Below are positions 1 to 12,326 of a DNA stretch of 64,000 nt, one piece after another. Origin of the DNA: CAWGAJ01 sp963820545 (GTDB taxonomy: Bacteria; Planctomycetota; Planctomycetia; Pirellulales; Thermoguttaceae); contig CAWGAJ010000004.1 in the NCBI GenBank assembly GCA_963820545.1, forward strand, positions 124,001 to 188,000, written 5' to 3'. The position numbers and the translations under genes are program-made. The notes under the pieces were generated by a model. It searched no databases and was not told where the DNA came from. It saw only the letters and a list, made by a program, of their open reading frames with translations. Every line of letters starts with the position of its first letter. The first letter of the stretch is position 1.

Positions 1-49
1 ACTGCCCACCGACCACCGTCCACTTACCATTTACCACCTACTATCCCCT
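1..49. repeat. C-rich low-complexity spacer tract
   Basis: The first 49 bases are built from degenerate words such as CCACCGTCCACTT and TACCACCTAC. The same vocabulary recurs in spacers near 45.79, 50.65, 55.87 and 56.6 kb, where it abuts the 3' ends of minus-strand genes. The neighbouring gene on the left is outside the window. Confidence 0.6.
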
Positions 50-75
50 AGCGCGGCCTGACGGCCGCAACCAAA

Positions 76-112
76 CCGCGACCGACCAACCTTCGGTTGG
101 TGCCCGTCGCGG
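76..112. repeat. GCGACC-family palindrome, long-loop copy
   Basis: An imperfect hairpin with outer arms CCGCGACC and GTCGCGG and an inner CCAACC/GGTTGG stem. It is the longest copy of an intergenic family also seen at 21578, 26002, 28034, 40985, 44160 and 57598. Confidence 0.7.
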
Positions 113-192
113 CTTTACATACTGAACAAACTACGGTACTTGATGCGCGAAAACGCACTTAAACCTCAAACAAAGACTCTATCCCCTAACCA

Positions 193-3100
193 ATGTCCCG
201 ACTTTTCCGCTCAGCCGTTAGTTTTGCCATCGTGTTGGTGGCTTACTGGATGTACGCGCTGGTAGCGGTGCCGTTGATCGAGCCGACCATTGCCGATTCT
301 GCCAGGACCAGCAGCGAAGGCAGTGCGTTCGAGCTCGGCGCCGATCAACGTTTCAAACAGTTCGAGGGGCTCTTTCCCCCGGACGCCTGGGATCCGAAAA
401 ATACGATAATTCTCGAAAACGACAAGTGCAAACTCTTAATGAAGAGCTATAAAAATCTCGGCGACGGTCGCGTGGAATTGCGACCTTGCACGATGGTTTT
501 TCCCTGGGACGGCCCGGCCGAGGACGAAGCCCAACGAAGGCGTCAAGCGGTTATTCTCGAAGCCCCACAAGGAGCGATCCTGAAATTCGACAATCCCATT
601 GACCTGCGCACTTTGAAAATCGGCCGGCTGATGGGGGGAAGGTTGTCGGGCCCGATTACGATCCGCAGTCAGGGAAAGCAGCCCGGTCCGGAAGACGACC
701 TGCTCATCCGCACCAACGACGTGGAACTAAACGAACAGGAAATTTCGACTCCAAATCCGGTGGAATTCACCTGGGGGAAAAATTCCGGGCGCGGTCAGGA
801 CATGCACATCAAACTCCTTGCTGATCCCGCCAAATCCGGCGGCGAGGTGAACACCCCGAACGTCGGCGGCGTGGAAGTGTTCGAAATGCGCCATATTGAA
901 CGATTGCATCTGGAAACAGCTCCCGCGGCGCCCGCGAAGCTGCTGCGGCGCTTGCCGCGGGGAATCAGTCCGGCGGTGTTATCTCTCCTGCCGCCGCAGC
1001 CGATTTGCCCGTGGAAATCACCTGCGACGGTGCATTCAGCTTCAATGTGGTTAATCGCGTGGCGAGTTTTGCCGATCATGTCAATGTCGTCCGAGTGAAT
1101 CCAAACGGCCCATCCGATCAAATTCAATGTGACCTGCTCTTGATCCATTTCCTCCCGCGCGACGCTTCCAAGTCTGCTTCCAAGAATTCAGCCGATTTAG
1201 AGCCGGAGCGGATCGAAGCCCGCGGCCATCCGGTCGTCATAAACGCGCCCACGCAAAACCTTACCGGCCGGGGCGAGCGGTTAGAGTACAATCTCAAAAC
1301 CCAGTTAATTGCCCTCGATGGCGGGCCGGAAGTCTTTCTCCGTCAAGGGCCGAACGAAATCCGCGCATGCAGCCTGCAATATCAGTCCTTGGGGCCAAAC
1401 CGACTGGGCCGGGCAGCGGCTCAAGGTCCCGGTTGGCTGCACGGACAAATGGCCGACAAGCCCGAAGGGCGACTCGAAGCGCGCTGGAATGATCAACTCC
1501 GCCTCTTCCCACAGGGGCAAAATCATGTGATTTCCTTCACTGGCGGAGCGATCTTGGAATATGCCGGCATCGGCTGCTTGGAAGCCCAGGAAATCTTCTT
1601 CTGGTTACAGGAAACGCCTTCCGGCACTGCTTCCGACCAACCGCCCATGCGCCCCGACCGCATGATGGCCCGAAAACAAGTGAGCGTCAACTCACCCCAG
1701 CTTAACGCCGCCGTTGAACAACTGGAGGTCTGGTTCGAGCAAAAAGGCTCTCCACAAGACATTCGCTGGAAAGCGGAAAGCATGACCGCGGCGCAGTCTG
1801 GCAAAGGAGTTCAGGGCAATCCATTATCCACGTTGACAAATGTGTCGCATGCCCAAAACTCCTCGGGGATTGTTTCGCCGGCCGCCTCAGCGAGGGGCGA
1901 TACCTCCGCTGCCTCGGGCAACGCGCCAGGGCGAAAGCAGCACTTTAAGATCAGTGGCCGTACGCTCCGCGCCCGCGTCCAATTAGGCGATAACCAAAGC
2001 AACTTGGCGGAGTTAACGATTGAAGACGGCGTCCGCCTCGAGGAAACACAAACCCTGGATCCCAACGAACGGCCGGTTTTGCTCCAAGGCGATCGGCTGC
2101 ACGCGCAGGACGCGTCTTTGCCCACCGCCGTGGTAAATGTCACGGGCAGCCCGGCCCATTTTGAAGGCCGCGGCCTGGGATTGACCGGTGCGAACATCAA
2201 TCTCGATCGCGGCGCAAACTGCTTGTGCATCGACGGTCCGGGACGCATGGATTTGCCGCTCCAAGGCAATCCGGCGCAAAATTCGCTGCTGCCCGGGCAG
2301 CCCGCTTCTGCCCCGGGCACATTGTTAGTGGAGTGGAAAAAGAAGATGGTCTTTGACGGGCGCACGGCGAAATTTTTAGAGGCAGCATCGGTCGCCACTC
2401 CCCAACAGCACGTGCAAACCGACCATCTGGAAGTCTGGCTCAAAAATCCGGTAAATTTTTCCGATCCAAAATTGCAGGAACAAGCTCAGCCGGAAGTCGA
2501 AGAATTGCACTGCTATGGCGGAGTGCTTTTAGAGAACCGCTCGGCCGACGCCCAACAGCAATTGCTCTCCTTCGAACGTATGCAAGTGACTGATCTGGCG
2601 GTTAATCTGCAAACCGGCGTGCTCTCGGCCGGTGGCCCGGGGTGGTTGAACAGGGTGAGCTTTGCCTCCAACGAAGCCCTGCAAAATCCCCTCGCGCGGG
2701 ATTGCTCGGCCAGCGCCCCGCCGCGCCGAAAGCCAATAACGGCGTGACCAATCCCCCCGAATCAATAACTCAACTAAATTGCCTGTACGTCCGGTTTCAA
2801 GGTTCGATCACGGGCAATCTCCTCCAGCGGGAACTGATTTTCCACGATCAAATCCGCTCAAGCTATGCGCCGGTGGCCGACTGGACGGCAATGCTCGACC
2901 CCGACAAGCCCGAAATGCTGGGGCCAAATGGCCTCCGCTTGCAGTGTAATCATTTGAAGGTTAACCAAATGCCCACGCCCGCGGGCAACAACCAATCGAT
3001 CGAAGTGGTGGCCTGGGAAAACGCCGTGGTGGAAGGCGGTATTTTCACCGCCCGCGCATACCGCGTCACCTATGCCGAGGCCAAGGACCAGTTGATCCTC

Positions 3101-3248
3101 GAAGGCGACGGCCGAACCGACGCCCAGTTGTTCAGACAAACTCAACCCGGCGCCGTTGCTTCCAAAGTTTCCGCGCAAGATCATCTATCGGCCAAAAACC
3201 AATAGCATCAAAGTAGACGGCGCTCGTTCCTTGGAGATTAATCAATGA
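193..3248 (+). CDS. LptA/OstA-like envelope protein, frameshifted
   Basis: A protein of about 1015 residues reconstructed from three reading frames plus a fourth shift near the end. One membrane segment lies near residues 10-31, and the rest looks exported and beta-rich. Segments such as LTGRGERLEYNLKTQLIAL and VTGSPAHFEGRGLGLTGA resemble the repeating strands of the LptA/OstA/LptC lipopolysaccharide-transport fold, suggesting a periplasmic or outer-envelope role; this is inference. Frame changes fall near 931-940, 2690-2720 and 3155-3172. After the last one the frame reads KIIYRPKTNSIKVDGARS and stops at 3248. The reading continues sensibly across every break, so the gene is either intact with sequencing indels or only recently broken. 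Exact function is unknown. Confidence 0.6.
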
Positions 3249-3376
3249 TCTGGGGGGAAAAACTAAGGGCGTGTCCCGAATATACCATTGTTTGGTCCCC
3301 TCTCTCAAAGGGAGAAGGGACAATTTCAGGATAGGCTCTAAACACAAAGCGCGGAAGGCAAAGCAAGGAACTGATT

Positions 3377-4986
3377 ATGAGCCATTCCCCCGCAGATACG
3401 GCGCCAGATCCCGGCTTGCATTCTCGCTGCCTGTTCCCTACCGGACGTTCCTGGTTCTGTCTTTTTTGCCTGCTCTGGCTGATGCTGATGATCGCCGGGC
3501 GCAGTGCGATGCTGCGCGATCCGGGCACGTTCTGGCACGTAGTCGTGGGTGAAAAAATTCTTTCTTCCAGGCAGCTTCCCCGGGAAGATGATTTCAGTTT
3601 TACTCGCGGCGGGCAACCTTGGATTGCCGATCAATGGCTCGCCGAAATCGCCATGGCAACAGTGCATCGCCTGCCCGGCTGGGATGGATTACTGGCGATC
3701 TCAGCGGCCATTCTGGCCGGTGTATATAGTTTTATTACCACGCGAATGTTGCGTGCCGGCATACACTGGCTTCCCACCCTCTTGATTCTGGCCCTGATGT
3801 TATTAGCCAGTTCACATCAATTTCATGTCCGGCCGCTTTTGTTCACCTTGGCCGGCCTGACGATCACATTTTCCCTGCTTGTTGATGTGGACGCCGGCCG
3901 AAAATCCCTGCACTGCTGTTGGCTGCTCGTACCGCTTTTTATCGTTTGGACGAACGTACATGGAGGCGTGCTGTCCGGCATAGTGAGTGTGGGATTGTGT
4001 GGATCGATCTGGTGTTTCTTTTGGGCAATAGGCAGAGATTCACCGCTTCGCGGCGGCGGCCAGGTCGTGGAAATGATTGCTTTCATATTACTTCTGCTGC
4101 TGGGATTGTTGATCAATCCATACGGTGCGAATCTTGTGGAGGTGTGGCTGAAGACATTGTCCATGCCTTTGCCGAAACTGATTGAGGAACACGGTCTGAT
4201 AGAGCTGACCACCCCGGTGGGCTGGGCCACGTTGAGTCTGGCGCGATCTATGGAATAGTTCTGCTCAGCATCTTGCCGCAGCGTGTGAAAGCAAGTTGGC
4301 TCATACCCTTGGCGTTTTTGGCCCTAGCAGTGCGGGTTCGCAACGCGCCGCTTTTTGCCCTTGCGGCTGTCTTGGTTCTGCCGGAGATGCTCAGGCATTC
4401 ACGCCTGGCAAAAGGGCTGCAAGATCGGGGGTGGTTTTTCAGTCCTGTAACTATTCCATTGGACAGGCAGAGTGATTGCCTGAATTCGCGAAAAGTTAAT
4501 TTATTCCTGACATTAGGACCCCTGGTTGTGATTGCAGCAGCCTTGTGCTTGCAAAGCGGCGGAATTGCCCTGCCCATTTTCGGCAGTGGTTGGGCCCGTT
4601 TTGATTCCGCCCATTGGCCCCTGGATTTGCTCCCGGAGTTGGAAAAAATAAACCAGCAGGCCGCCCCCTCGGACCAGCGGATCTTTAATGACCTTAGATT
4701 CGGCGGTTTTTTGATCTATCATACCCCCCGGCTAAAGATTTTTATTGATGATCGCTGCCCGCTTTACGGCAGCGAATTTCTCTGGGCCTACGATCATGCC
4801 CGCCGCTATGATCCCCAACAAATCGACTGCTGGCAACGGCAGTATCAATTTCGCTATGCCTTGGTCCAGGCCGGCAGCCCCTTTGACCGTTACTTGCAGC
4901 AGAGCGAGCAATGGTTTTTGCTGGGGCGTTCCGCCGCCGCAAGTTTATATCAGTTCGGGCTGGGATTTTCCGGCAATGGGGATTAA
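3377..4986 (+). CDS. Polytopic GT-C-like membrane protein, frameshifted
   Basis: A multi-pass inner-membrane protein of about 535 residues. The N-terminal region carries RDPGTFWHVVVGEKIL and a DDFSFTRGG-type loop, followed by about ten hydrophobic segments. A soluble C-terminal part contains IFNDLRFGGFLIYHTP and IDDRCPLYG. This layout matches GT-C/ArnT-like planctomycete membrane proteins of unknown substrate; the acidic loop after the first helix would be the usual catalytic site, but activity is not shown. The two frames join near 4235-4246, where the second frame continues as AIYGIVLLSILPQRV. It lies in a + strand run with other glycan-type genes. Confidence 0.6.
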
Positions 4987-5060
4987 AATAAGTCCGCATA
5001 CCCGTACGTTTTTCTCACCACAAGACAACTTTATACTAGACTCCATCCAGGAACGCGCTT

Positions 5061-5594
5061 ATGAAAATCCTCCTTTCCGAAGAGCAGCTCAGGCAGGGGA
5101 TTCGGCAATTGGCCGAGAAGATTCAGAACCATTATCAAGGAAAACCATTGACGATCGTAGGCGTGCTGATCGGCAGCGTGGTTTTATTGGCCGATTTGAT
5201 CCGGTTATTGAATATTCCCTTGTGTGTCGAGTTGGTCCAAGCCCGAAGCTATCAGGGCGACACCCGACCAGGTCCGCTGGTGATCAATTTGGATTTGCTT
5301 TCCGGCGGCATTCGCGGGCGCGACGTGCTTTTGGTCGACGATATCTTCGATACCGGCCGTACGCTCTGGGAACTGATACCGCAAATAGACGAGCTCGGTC
5401 CGGCCAGCCTCCGCAGCGCGGTCCTGCTCCGCAAGCAAGGATGCTGCAAACTGGATTTGAAGCCCGATTTTGTGGGCTTCGAGATACCTAACCAGTTCGT
5501 GGTCGGATACGGTTTGGATTACCGCGATTTATATCGCAACTTGCCCTATATCGCCATCCTGGAGCCGTCGGATATGCAAGAAACTCCCTCGTAG
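5061..5594 (+). CDS. hpt: Hypoxanthine phosphoribosyltransferase
   Basis: A 177-residue purine-salvage enzyme that converts hypoxanthine or guanine plus PRPP to IMP or GMP in the cytoplasm. The PRPP-binding signature VLLVDDIFDTGRTL lies near residues 92-105. GVLIGSVVLLADLIR near residue 35 is the typical N-terminal phosphate-binding loop, and the VGYGLDYRDLYRNLPYI C-terminus is characteristic of Hpt. Length is normal for the family. The ATG at 5061 precedes the conserved MKILLSEEQL start. The gene is intact although both flanking genes are frameshifted. A two-armed palindromic repeat begins at its stop codon. Confidence 0.93.
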   Translation: MKILLSEEQLRQGIRQLAEKIQNHYQGKPLTIVGVLIGSVVLLADLIRLLNIPLCVELVQARSYQGDTRPGPLVINLDLLSGGIRGRDVLLVDDIFDTGRTLWELIPQIDELGPASLRSAVLLRKQGCCKLDLKPDFVGFEIPNQFVVGYGLDYRDLYRNLPYIAILEPSDMQETPS

Positions 5595-5653
5595 GGTGCG
5601 TGAAACGCACCGATTTTTCAGATATTCAAACTGGTGCATTACATGCACCCTAT
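5592..5653. repeat. TAGGGTGCG two-arm palindromic element
   Basis: Left arm TAGGGTGCGTGAAACGCACC (5592-5611) and right arm GGTGCATTACATGCACCCTA (5633-5652). Each arm is itself a palindrome and the arms are inverted copies of each other. Related copies occur at 17072, 18008 and, inside hypF, 54373. The left arm overlaps the hpt stop codon. Confidence 0.8.
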
Positions 5654-5681
5654 AATACAAGCGGCGTTGGCGGAGCAAATA

Positions 5682-6784
5682 GTGATACCTCGCATCCTAC
5701 AGATCATTCCCACTCTGGATAGAACCGGCGCGGGCAAACAACTTTGCCTGCTGGCGCAAGGACTGCCTCGCAAACAGTTCGAGGTTCATGTTTTGCGCTT
5801 ATACGCGGCGGTCCCTGGGAGGCGGAGCTGAAGTCGGCCGGCGTGCCGGTCGCGGTGATCGGCGCAAACCGGAAATACGACCTTAAAACATGTTGGGATT
5901 TGAAACGTTTCATCGCTCGGCTCAGTCCCGACGTGATCCATACTTGGTCGTTTATTGCTAATGTATATGGCATGGCCGCGGCCAAGGCGGCGGGGATAAA
6001 GCATCTCGTGGCCGGCTATTGCCGTGTCGATCCCTGGAAAAACTGGATGCAAGCGGCAATCGAGGGCTATATTGGCAAGCATAGCGCACAATTGGTGGTC
6101 GATAGTATTAGCGTGCAAGATTTTTACCTGCACCAGGGTCTGCCGGCGAAAAAGTTTTGCCTGATTCCCCCCGGCGTGGAATTGCCGCGGCCCGGCACGA
6201 CCACGCGAAGGCAGTTGCTGGCCGAACTGGGACTCCCGGAAAACAGCCGCTTAATTGGTCTGATCGGTCGGCTTTTGCCGTGCAACCGGGTGAAAGATGC
6301 CATTTGGGCCGCTGACTTGATCAAGGTCATTCGCAAGGATGTGCATCTTTTGCTTATCGGCGAAGGCCCGCACCGCGACCTTTTAAGGCGGTTCCGCGAT
6401 CAGGTGCGCAACGCCGACCGGGTGCATTTTCTCGGCCAGCGCGACGATGTGCCTCGCTTGATGCCACACTTTGACTTGCTCTGGTCGCCCGGCGCCGACA
6501 ATGGTCAGTCGAATGCGATTCTCGAGGCGATGGCCGCCGGCGTTCCAGTGGTGGTCGGTGATACTCCCAGCAGGCGCGAGTTGATCGTCCACCAGCAGAC
6601 CGGTTTTCTGGCGCCGATCGGCGATCGCACCGCATTTGCCCGCACTGCCCATCAACTGCTGGAAAATCCCGCGCTTGCCCGCCGCGTGGGCCAGGCGGCA
6701 CAAGAGCATGTGCGGCGTGAATTCACCGTCGAGAAAATGATTGCCCGCCATGCCGAAATGTATCGGCAGATACTGGGAACATAA
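5682..6784 (+). CDS. GT4-family glycosyltransferase, frameshifted
   Basis: A glycosyltransferase of about 366 residues with the GT-B fold. The N-terminal Rossmann half begins IPRILQIIPTLDRTGAGKQL. The C-terminal half carries LIGLIGRLLPCNRVKDAI, VHLLLIGEGPHRDLL and the donor-binding region SNAILEAMAAGVPVVVGD, with the conserved acidic residue before AMAAG. It probably transfers a sugar from a nucleotide-sugar donor to a cell-surface acceptor; substrate unknown. The GTG at 5682 is chosen because GGAG lies six bases upstream and the family's start follows at once. The first roughly 40 codons are in another frame; the shift lies near 5795-5806. Confidence 0.8.
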
Positions 6785-6819
6785 AATAAAACGTTATACT
6801 CTATTATCTCGACCTGCGC

Positions 6820-8954
6820 ATGTCCAAGCGCATGAAACCTTTCCCAAAAGACGTTCCGCGGACCTGGTGGAGAGCCCCTGTCTTATCGTCGCTGAATCTT
6901 TACGTATTGGCGGGAGTGTCAATCATCGTTCTGACCGCCTTCCTCGCTTACTTTCCCTCTTTAAGCGGCGGTTTCATCCTCGACGACGACCTTCTGCTCA
7001 CGAATAACGAGCTCATTACGGCCGCGGACGGCCTATACCGCTTCTGGTTCACCACTCAGTCGCCAGACTACTGGCCGGTAACCAATACCACGTTTTGGAT
7101 CGAGTGGCGCCTGTGGGGGATGAGCTCAATTGGGTACCATCTCGTCAACCTGATCTTGCATATCATTACGGCATTACTGCTTTGGATTATCTTTCGCAAG
7201 CTATCGATTCCAGCGCGTTTTTTGGGGCCCTGATTTTTGCCGTACATCCGGTGAACGTGGAGTCGGTTGCCTGGATCGCTCAGCGCAAAGGCCTATTGGC
7301 AATGTTATTTTTTTTGTTATCGATACTTTGTTATTTGAAGAGGGAAATTCCGTGGTCATCTTTACAAAATGGCATTTATCGGATTGCCTCACCGCTGGCC
7401 CCTCGTCCCTCGCCCCTTTGGTATTGGCTGAGTCTATTGGCATTTGTGTTAGGAATGCTCAGCAAGGGCTCGGTGGCGGTCTTGCCCGTTCTGTTGCTGG
7501 GAATCATGGGGTGGCTCCGCCCGCTGACCAGAAAAGACCTGTGGCGCACCATGCCGTTTTTCCTGGTTGCCGCTGTATTGATCTTTGTAAACTTATGGTT
7601 CCAAACCCATGGCATGGAAAATGAAATTCGCACCGCCGGCTTTGCCGAGCGTCTGCTGGGCGCCGGCGCCGTGATGTGGTTCTACCTCTACAAGGCGCTA
7701 TTGCCGCTGAACCTGATGTTCATATATCCCGAGTGGCGCATCCAGGTCGGCAATTGGTCGTGGTGGCTGCCGCTGATGGCCGCCGTGGCTGTGACCGCTG
7801 TGTTGTGGCAATATCGCCAAGGCTGGAGTCGGCCGTTTCTGTATGCCTGGGGATTTTTCTGCGTGACGTTGCTGCCGGTGCTGGGCTTTACGGATGTGGG
7901 ATTCATGAAGTACTCGTTGGTCTCCGACCATTATCAGCATCTTGCGATCATCGGCGTGATTGCACTCGTGGCGGCGGGTTGGAGCGTGTGGCATCAGCAC
8001 CAGCGGGGAGTAGCGCATTTGGCGGCCAATGCCGTGGCGGTCCTCGTGATAGGTGCACTTTTGCTGCTGACTTGGCAGCAAAATAGGTTATACCGCGACG
8101 CCGAAACACTGTATCGGGCTACGTTGCAAAACAATCCAGACTGTTGGGTAGCCCATTTCAATCTGGGCATTGCCTTGGTCAATTTAAGCCGGCCAGAAGA
8201 GGCGATCGAAAACTTCAATCAAACCCTGCGACTGAGGCCGGATTATTACCAAGCCCACTTCAACCTGGCCAACGCCTTTCTCCTCGTAGGCCGGTTACAG
8301 GATGGACTTGATGAATACCAACAGGCTATCCGCATGAGGCCCGATTACAATGAGGCCATTTTCAACCTGGGCAATGCCCTTCTACAATCAGGGCGATCGC
8401 AGGAGGCGATCGAACAGTACCAGTGCGCCCTGCAAATCAAACCCAACTTCCCCCAAGCCCACAACAACTTGGGCGCCGTCTTGGCCAAAGCGGGCAACTT
8501 GCAGGAGGCAATAAAGCATTACGAACAGGCCATACAATCTAAACCTGATTACTTCGAGGCTATTTATAATTTGGGTTTCGCAATGGAGCAAACAGGTCGG
8601 CCGCGGGAGGCGATCGAACAGTATGAGCAAGTCCTGCGAATCAAGCCCGATCACTATAAAGCTCACTACTATCTGGGCAACATGTTGCTCCAAACCGACC
8701 GGATCCAAGAGGCCATCGTCCATTACCAGCAAGCCCTGCGCTTCAAACCCGATTACATCGAGGCCTATGGAAATCTGGCGTTGGCCTATGCCAAGACGCA
8801 AAAAACATCCCAGGCCCTGGCCGCGGCCCAAAAGGGCTTGGAACTTGCCCGATCGCAGGGGCAGATGGCTCAGGCCAAGCAGATTGAAGATTGGTTGAAT
8901 TCCTATCGCGCCGGCCAGTCAGATACTCTGGATGCAGTGCAACCTTCTAAATAA
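6820..8954 (+). CDS. TMTC/OGT-like membrane protein with TPR tail, frameshifted
   Basis: A protein of about 710 residues. The N-terminal half is a polytopic GT-C-type domain with GGFILDDDLLLTNN, an acidic first loop like that of protein O-mannosyltransferases, and the hallmark FAVHPVNVESVAWIAQRKG. The C-terminal half has about eight 34-residue TPRs of the AIEQYEQVLRIKPDHYKAHY type. This matches the TMTC-like architecture seen across planctomycetes; a glycosyl-transfer role is likely but unproven. The frame changes at 7210-7222, within or next to a run of six T, where KLSIP in one frame passes to FFGALIFAVHP in the other. Confidence 0.75.
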
Positions 8955-9004
8955 CTGTAGCGGGTAAATATCGGTGGAAAAGGCAATTTCCCCATGTTTT
9001 TGCC

Positions 9005-9023
9005 ACACTGGCGAGACGCCAGT
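9005..9023. repeat. CACTGGCG palindrome
   Basis: Perfect arms CACTGGCG and CGCCAGTG around AGA, embedded in TGCCACA..GTGCCACC. It lies between two convergent genes and could act as a bidirectional terminator, but no clear T-tract follows. Confidence 0.7.
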
Positions 9024-9129
9024 GCCACCCAAACGCTACGCTTAAATGAGATCTGCTCTAATCTCCCGCCTCCAGCCTAAAACTTAAATTCATCATTCGG
9101 CATTTTCCTTCATCCTTCATCCTTCCCCT

Positions 9130-9815
9130 CTAATCTCTGTTGCTTCCCCCGGTAAATCGCATGATGAGATATAGCAGGGTCAAGAGGGCTTGCAGTGTGG
9201 CGGCAACGTATGTCAGGGCGGCGGCGTTGAGAACCTTTTTAACGTAAACCAATTCCTCATCGTTGATGATGCCCAATTGCACCAATTGCGCCTTGGCGCG
9301 ATTGCTGGCATTGAACTCCACCGGCAGATTGATCAGTTGGAAAAATACAACGCAGCTAAAAAGTCCGATTCCCAGCCAGATCAGAACTATGTTCATGTGC
9401 AATATCGCGCCCAAAATGACCAGCAAGACGCCGATATTGCTGCCGATGCCGGCTGCGGGCACGGCGGCATTGCGGACCCTCAGCGGGGCGTAGGCATGGG
9501 CGTCCTGGATCGCGTGACCGGACTCGTGGGCGGCAATGCCCACGGCCGCCAAGGTGCGGCTCTGGTAAACCTCCGCACTAAGTCGCAGCACCTTTTTCCG
9601 CGAATCGTAATGGTCGCTCAATTGGCCGGGTATTTGTTCAATTTCTATGTTTGGCAAGCCGGCCGAATCGAGGATATGCCTGGCCGCCGCCGCGCCGCTT
9701 AATGGCGCTGCGAGTCGCTGGGCCTGCGCATAAGTAACATGAATGCGCATCTGCGCCAAAGACCCAACAAAAACGCCGGAAGAATGAACAGAAAATACAT
9801 CGGATCAAAAAACAT
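9130..9815 (-). CDS. YugP-type membrane zinc metallopeptidase, frameshifted
   Basis: A neutral zinc metallopeptidase of the YugP/Zn_peptidase_2 family, about 228 residues. The zinc motif HESGH sits in AAVGIAAHESGHAIQDA, followed by hydrophobic segments IGVLLVILGAILHMNIVLIW and a C-terminal helix. The true start is the ATG at 9813-9815, preceded by AGGAG and reading MFFDPMYFLFILPAFLLGLW, the usual YugP opening. That part is out of frame with the rest: TGGCGCAG at about 9757 should be TGGGCGCAG, a one-base loss in a G run. The physiological substrate is unknown in most bacteria. Confidence 0.85.
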
Positions 9816-10117
9816 TTATATGCTCCTTTATAAATGGTCCTCAGTTGGCGCCGAATACGGCTATAGAATTATATATTAAAGGCACATCCTCGTATACTCG
9901 ATTTTGCAACATTTCGCCGTCCCTGGCGGGGCTGTTTTCTGTAAGTACAAGTTCTCAAGAGAGGTTACGTCAGACGGCGGGCTGTTGTCATTATCGGTTT
10001 GAATTACGCAAAATTTTTCCAGATGGTTATTTTGCCTGTGAAGTGCCTGCATGTACAGATTACGTTCGGCTGCGGATATCTGTTTGGTCGGGCTTCCCGC
10101 TGACACGAATTAATCGC
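9816..10117. other. Spacer without recognised gene
   Basis: About 300 bases between two minus-strand genes. The metallopeptidase ribosome site (AGGAG) lies at its left edge. A 76-codon GTG-started minus-strand frame is present but shows no recognisable features. Nothing else was identified. Confidence 0.5.
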
Positions 10118-11879
10118 TTAGCGGCGAGACTTATCCGCGTCTCTTGGAGTAAGCGGGGGGACTTTTTTCTGAAAGGCCACTTTCAGAGTCTGTAACGGAG
10201 AAGGGCAGACTGTATACTCTTCCAGCGGTATGCGTATTTCATGGCGCGGCTCGAATTTGCGAAGTACTTCTTCCATGAATGGGGTGCCGGAAAACCAGCC
10301 TGGAAAAATGGTTATCCAATCAGCCTTCACAAGCACGTCTTGCAAGCTCATCTTGCCAAATGCGATGGCAGCATTATTCAGCCCCATAATGTCAATGGTA
10401 AACCTTTGCCCAAAGTAGCGAATCGCCCCCGCATCGTTGACTGCCACAACGGCATCTTTTGGCGTGTGGTCCCGGATCCACTCCCCCATCCCCACATTCA
10501 TGATGGTTGTGGCCCTGGAGTCTGAAGAGAGCTGCCATCGACGGTTAACGAAAGATTCGCTGAACTTGGGTATCGATAAAACCAACATGAGAAGCATCAC
10601 GATGCCAGCGGCGCGGATGGCAAAAAAATGCTGATCAGATAACAGGCGCCCTGCGGGCAAAACTTTTTTTGTACGCAGCGATCGGGCTCTAAGCCGCCTC
10701 GATTTCGACTGTTTTTTTAATCCCCTTGACACTCTCTCTGCCGCGGCAGGCTTCCTGTAATTTTCTGCCCAATGCCGACCACTAGGCATGGCCCACCACG
10801 GAAAAAGCTTGGGTTGCAGAACCAGGCCGATGATGGAACTATACCCCAGGCAGAAAGGAATAGTCAGCATTATAGCGGCCGGGTCAAGCCATCGCGTCCA
10901 GTAGTACCCTTCAAGAACGATATACCTTGTCCCAACCACGCCCAAGAGGAAGATTATAGGCGCCACCAACAGCATGAGCAGGGCAACACCAAACTGAAGA
11001 CGTCGTTCGGATCTGAACAATATGGCACATCCGGCCAGACCCGGCACGTATACCCAAAGCGATGCAAAGCCATGTTGAGACACGGCGCCCCATGCGAGCT
11101 GCGCCTCAGACAATCCAAGGTGGAAATCTTCGGCTTTCATATAATACGTATTTGGGAGCCAATGTCCGGTTACGGTTTGGCAAAAAAGCATCCAGAGCAG
11201 CATCGGCACAGCAGGGATCGCGCAAATTGCCACGGTCCCAGCAGTCACTCCTTGGCGACGGATCAAGCCGATCATGGCCAACACAGAGAACGGCAGGATT
11301 AAAATCGCTTCTGGTCGGGTCACGGGGGTCAGGCTGAACAGGATCAGTGAGAGAACGAAATGTTCTTGCAAGAGCGCTACACAAATCCATGTCCAGAGGG
11401 CCACAAGAAGTATTACTTCCATGCCCGAGAGGGCTGAGAACAGAAGTCGCGGCTCCAGCGCAAACAACAACGCGGCCAGACAGCCAATCCAGTCCGAACC
11501 GCTCAGGCGCCGGGCCAGGATTGCCGTGGCGCTAACGGCTGCCAGTCCCAGGAGTACACCGATAAGTTTAACCAGGAAGACGACAACATTCGTGCCCAGC
11601 GGCTCGGCCCAGTGTGCAGGGGCTGTGATTATCATCCAGAACGGACAGGTGGCCCCTGCTTCCTGCACGCCTTCATTGTATGCGAATCCCTGCCCCAGGG
11701 CTAACGACCGGGAATACACGCGCGATCCAGGCATCGTCCGAGGAAAAACCGAACAGGCTGTGCTTATCACGGATAAAACACAAGACCGCCAGGCAATACA
11801 CCACTGCGGGGATCAGGACTGTGGTCCTCACCGAACAGTTTTGTATCAGTCGCAATATCCACGCACGAAAACCGGACAT
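10118..11879 (-). CDS. GT-C-like polytopic membrane protein, frameshifted
   Basis: A protein of about 587 residues. The N-terminal part reads SSDDAWIARV, an acidic first loop of GT-C type, and continues after a frame change as YSRSLALGQGFAYNEG. About ten hydrophobic segments follow, then a basic stretch rich in Lys/Arg (KKQSKSRRLRARS) and a soluble domain with GEWIRDHTPKDAVVAVNDAG and DIMGLNN. The overall shape, including the DIMGL motif after the last helices, matches bacterial ArnT/GT39-like membrane glycosyltransferases of unknown acceptor. The frames join near 11715-11728. The start is uncertain; ATG at 11879 is the first Met, with a TTG at 11906. Confidence 0.65.
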
Positions 11880-11906
11880 GCGATTATTTCTCGTAGAGTC
11901 CAACAA

Positions 11907-12326
11907 AGACTACACACCTGCAAAAATAGTAAAAGCGATCGGTTTCCTTTTCTCTAGTCCGATATTTTTTTTAAGCGAGCCCTAACCTTATCCAGACTCT
12001 CGATGCCGTCCATCTTACTATCGCGCTCCCCCCGGTGTCTATCGACCAAGCAGATTCTCTTTGCTTGGCGACTCGTTTCTTTGGTTTCCCTGATGGCCAC
12101 CCTATCAGACACTTGAGCAGACGACCGATATCGGCGGTAATACGCGTTTTACTTTGAAAAGAGCGCCTCTTGATTAAATGCGAGCGTGTTTTTCCGCAAG
12201 GTAATCACGGGGCAACGTGACGTTTCAAACGAGATCGGGTAATAATGAGGTCTATATTTTGATGAAACGTTAGACCATTTTTTTCGTAACAAAATTAGCG
12301 ACACTTCTTGCCGAAATCATCATAAG
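11907..12326. other. AT-rich spacer next to the transposon
   Basis: About 420 bases with no credible reading frame. An inverted pair ACGTTTCA / TGAAACGT lies near 12220-12275. Composition drops towards AT before the transposon left end. No promoter or RNA could be assigned with confidence. Confidence 0.4.

Noticed and set aside
9876..10106. 76-codon GTG frame between the metallopeptidase and GT-C genes
   Set aside because: No ribosome site, no motif and no coding-like composition.
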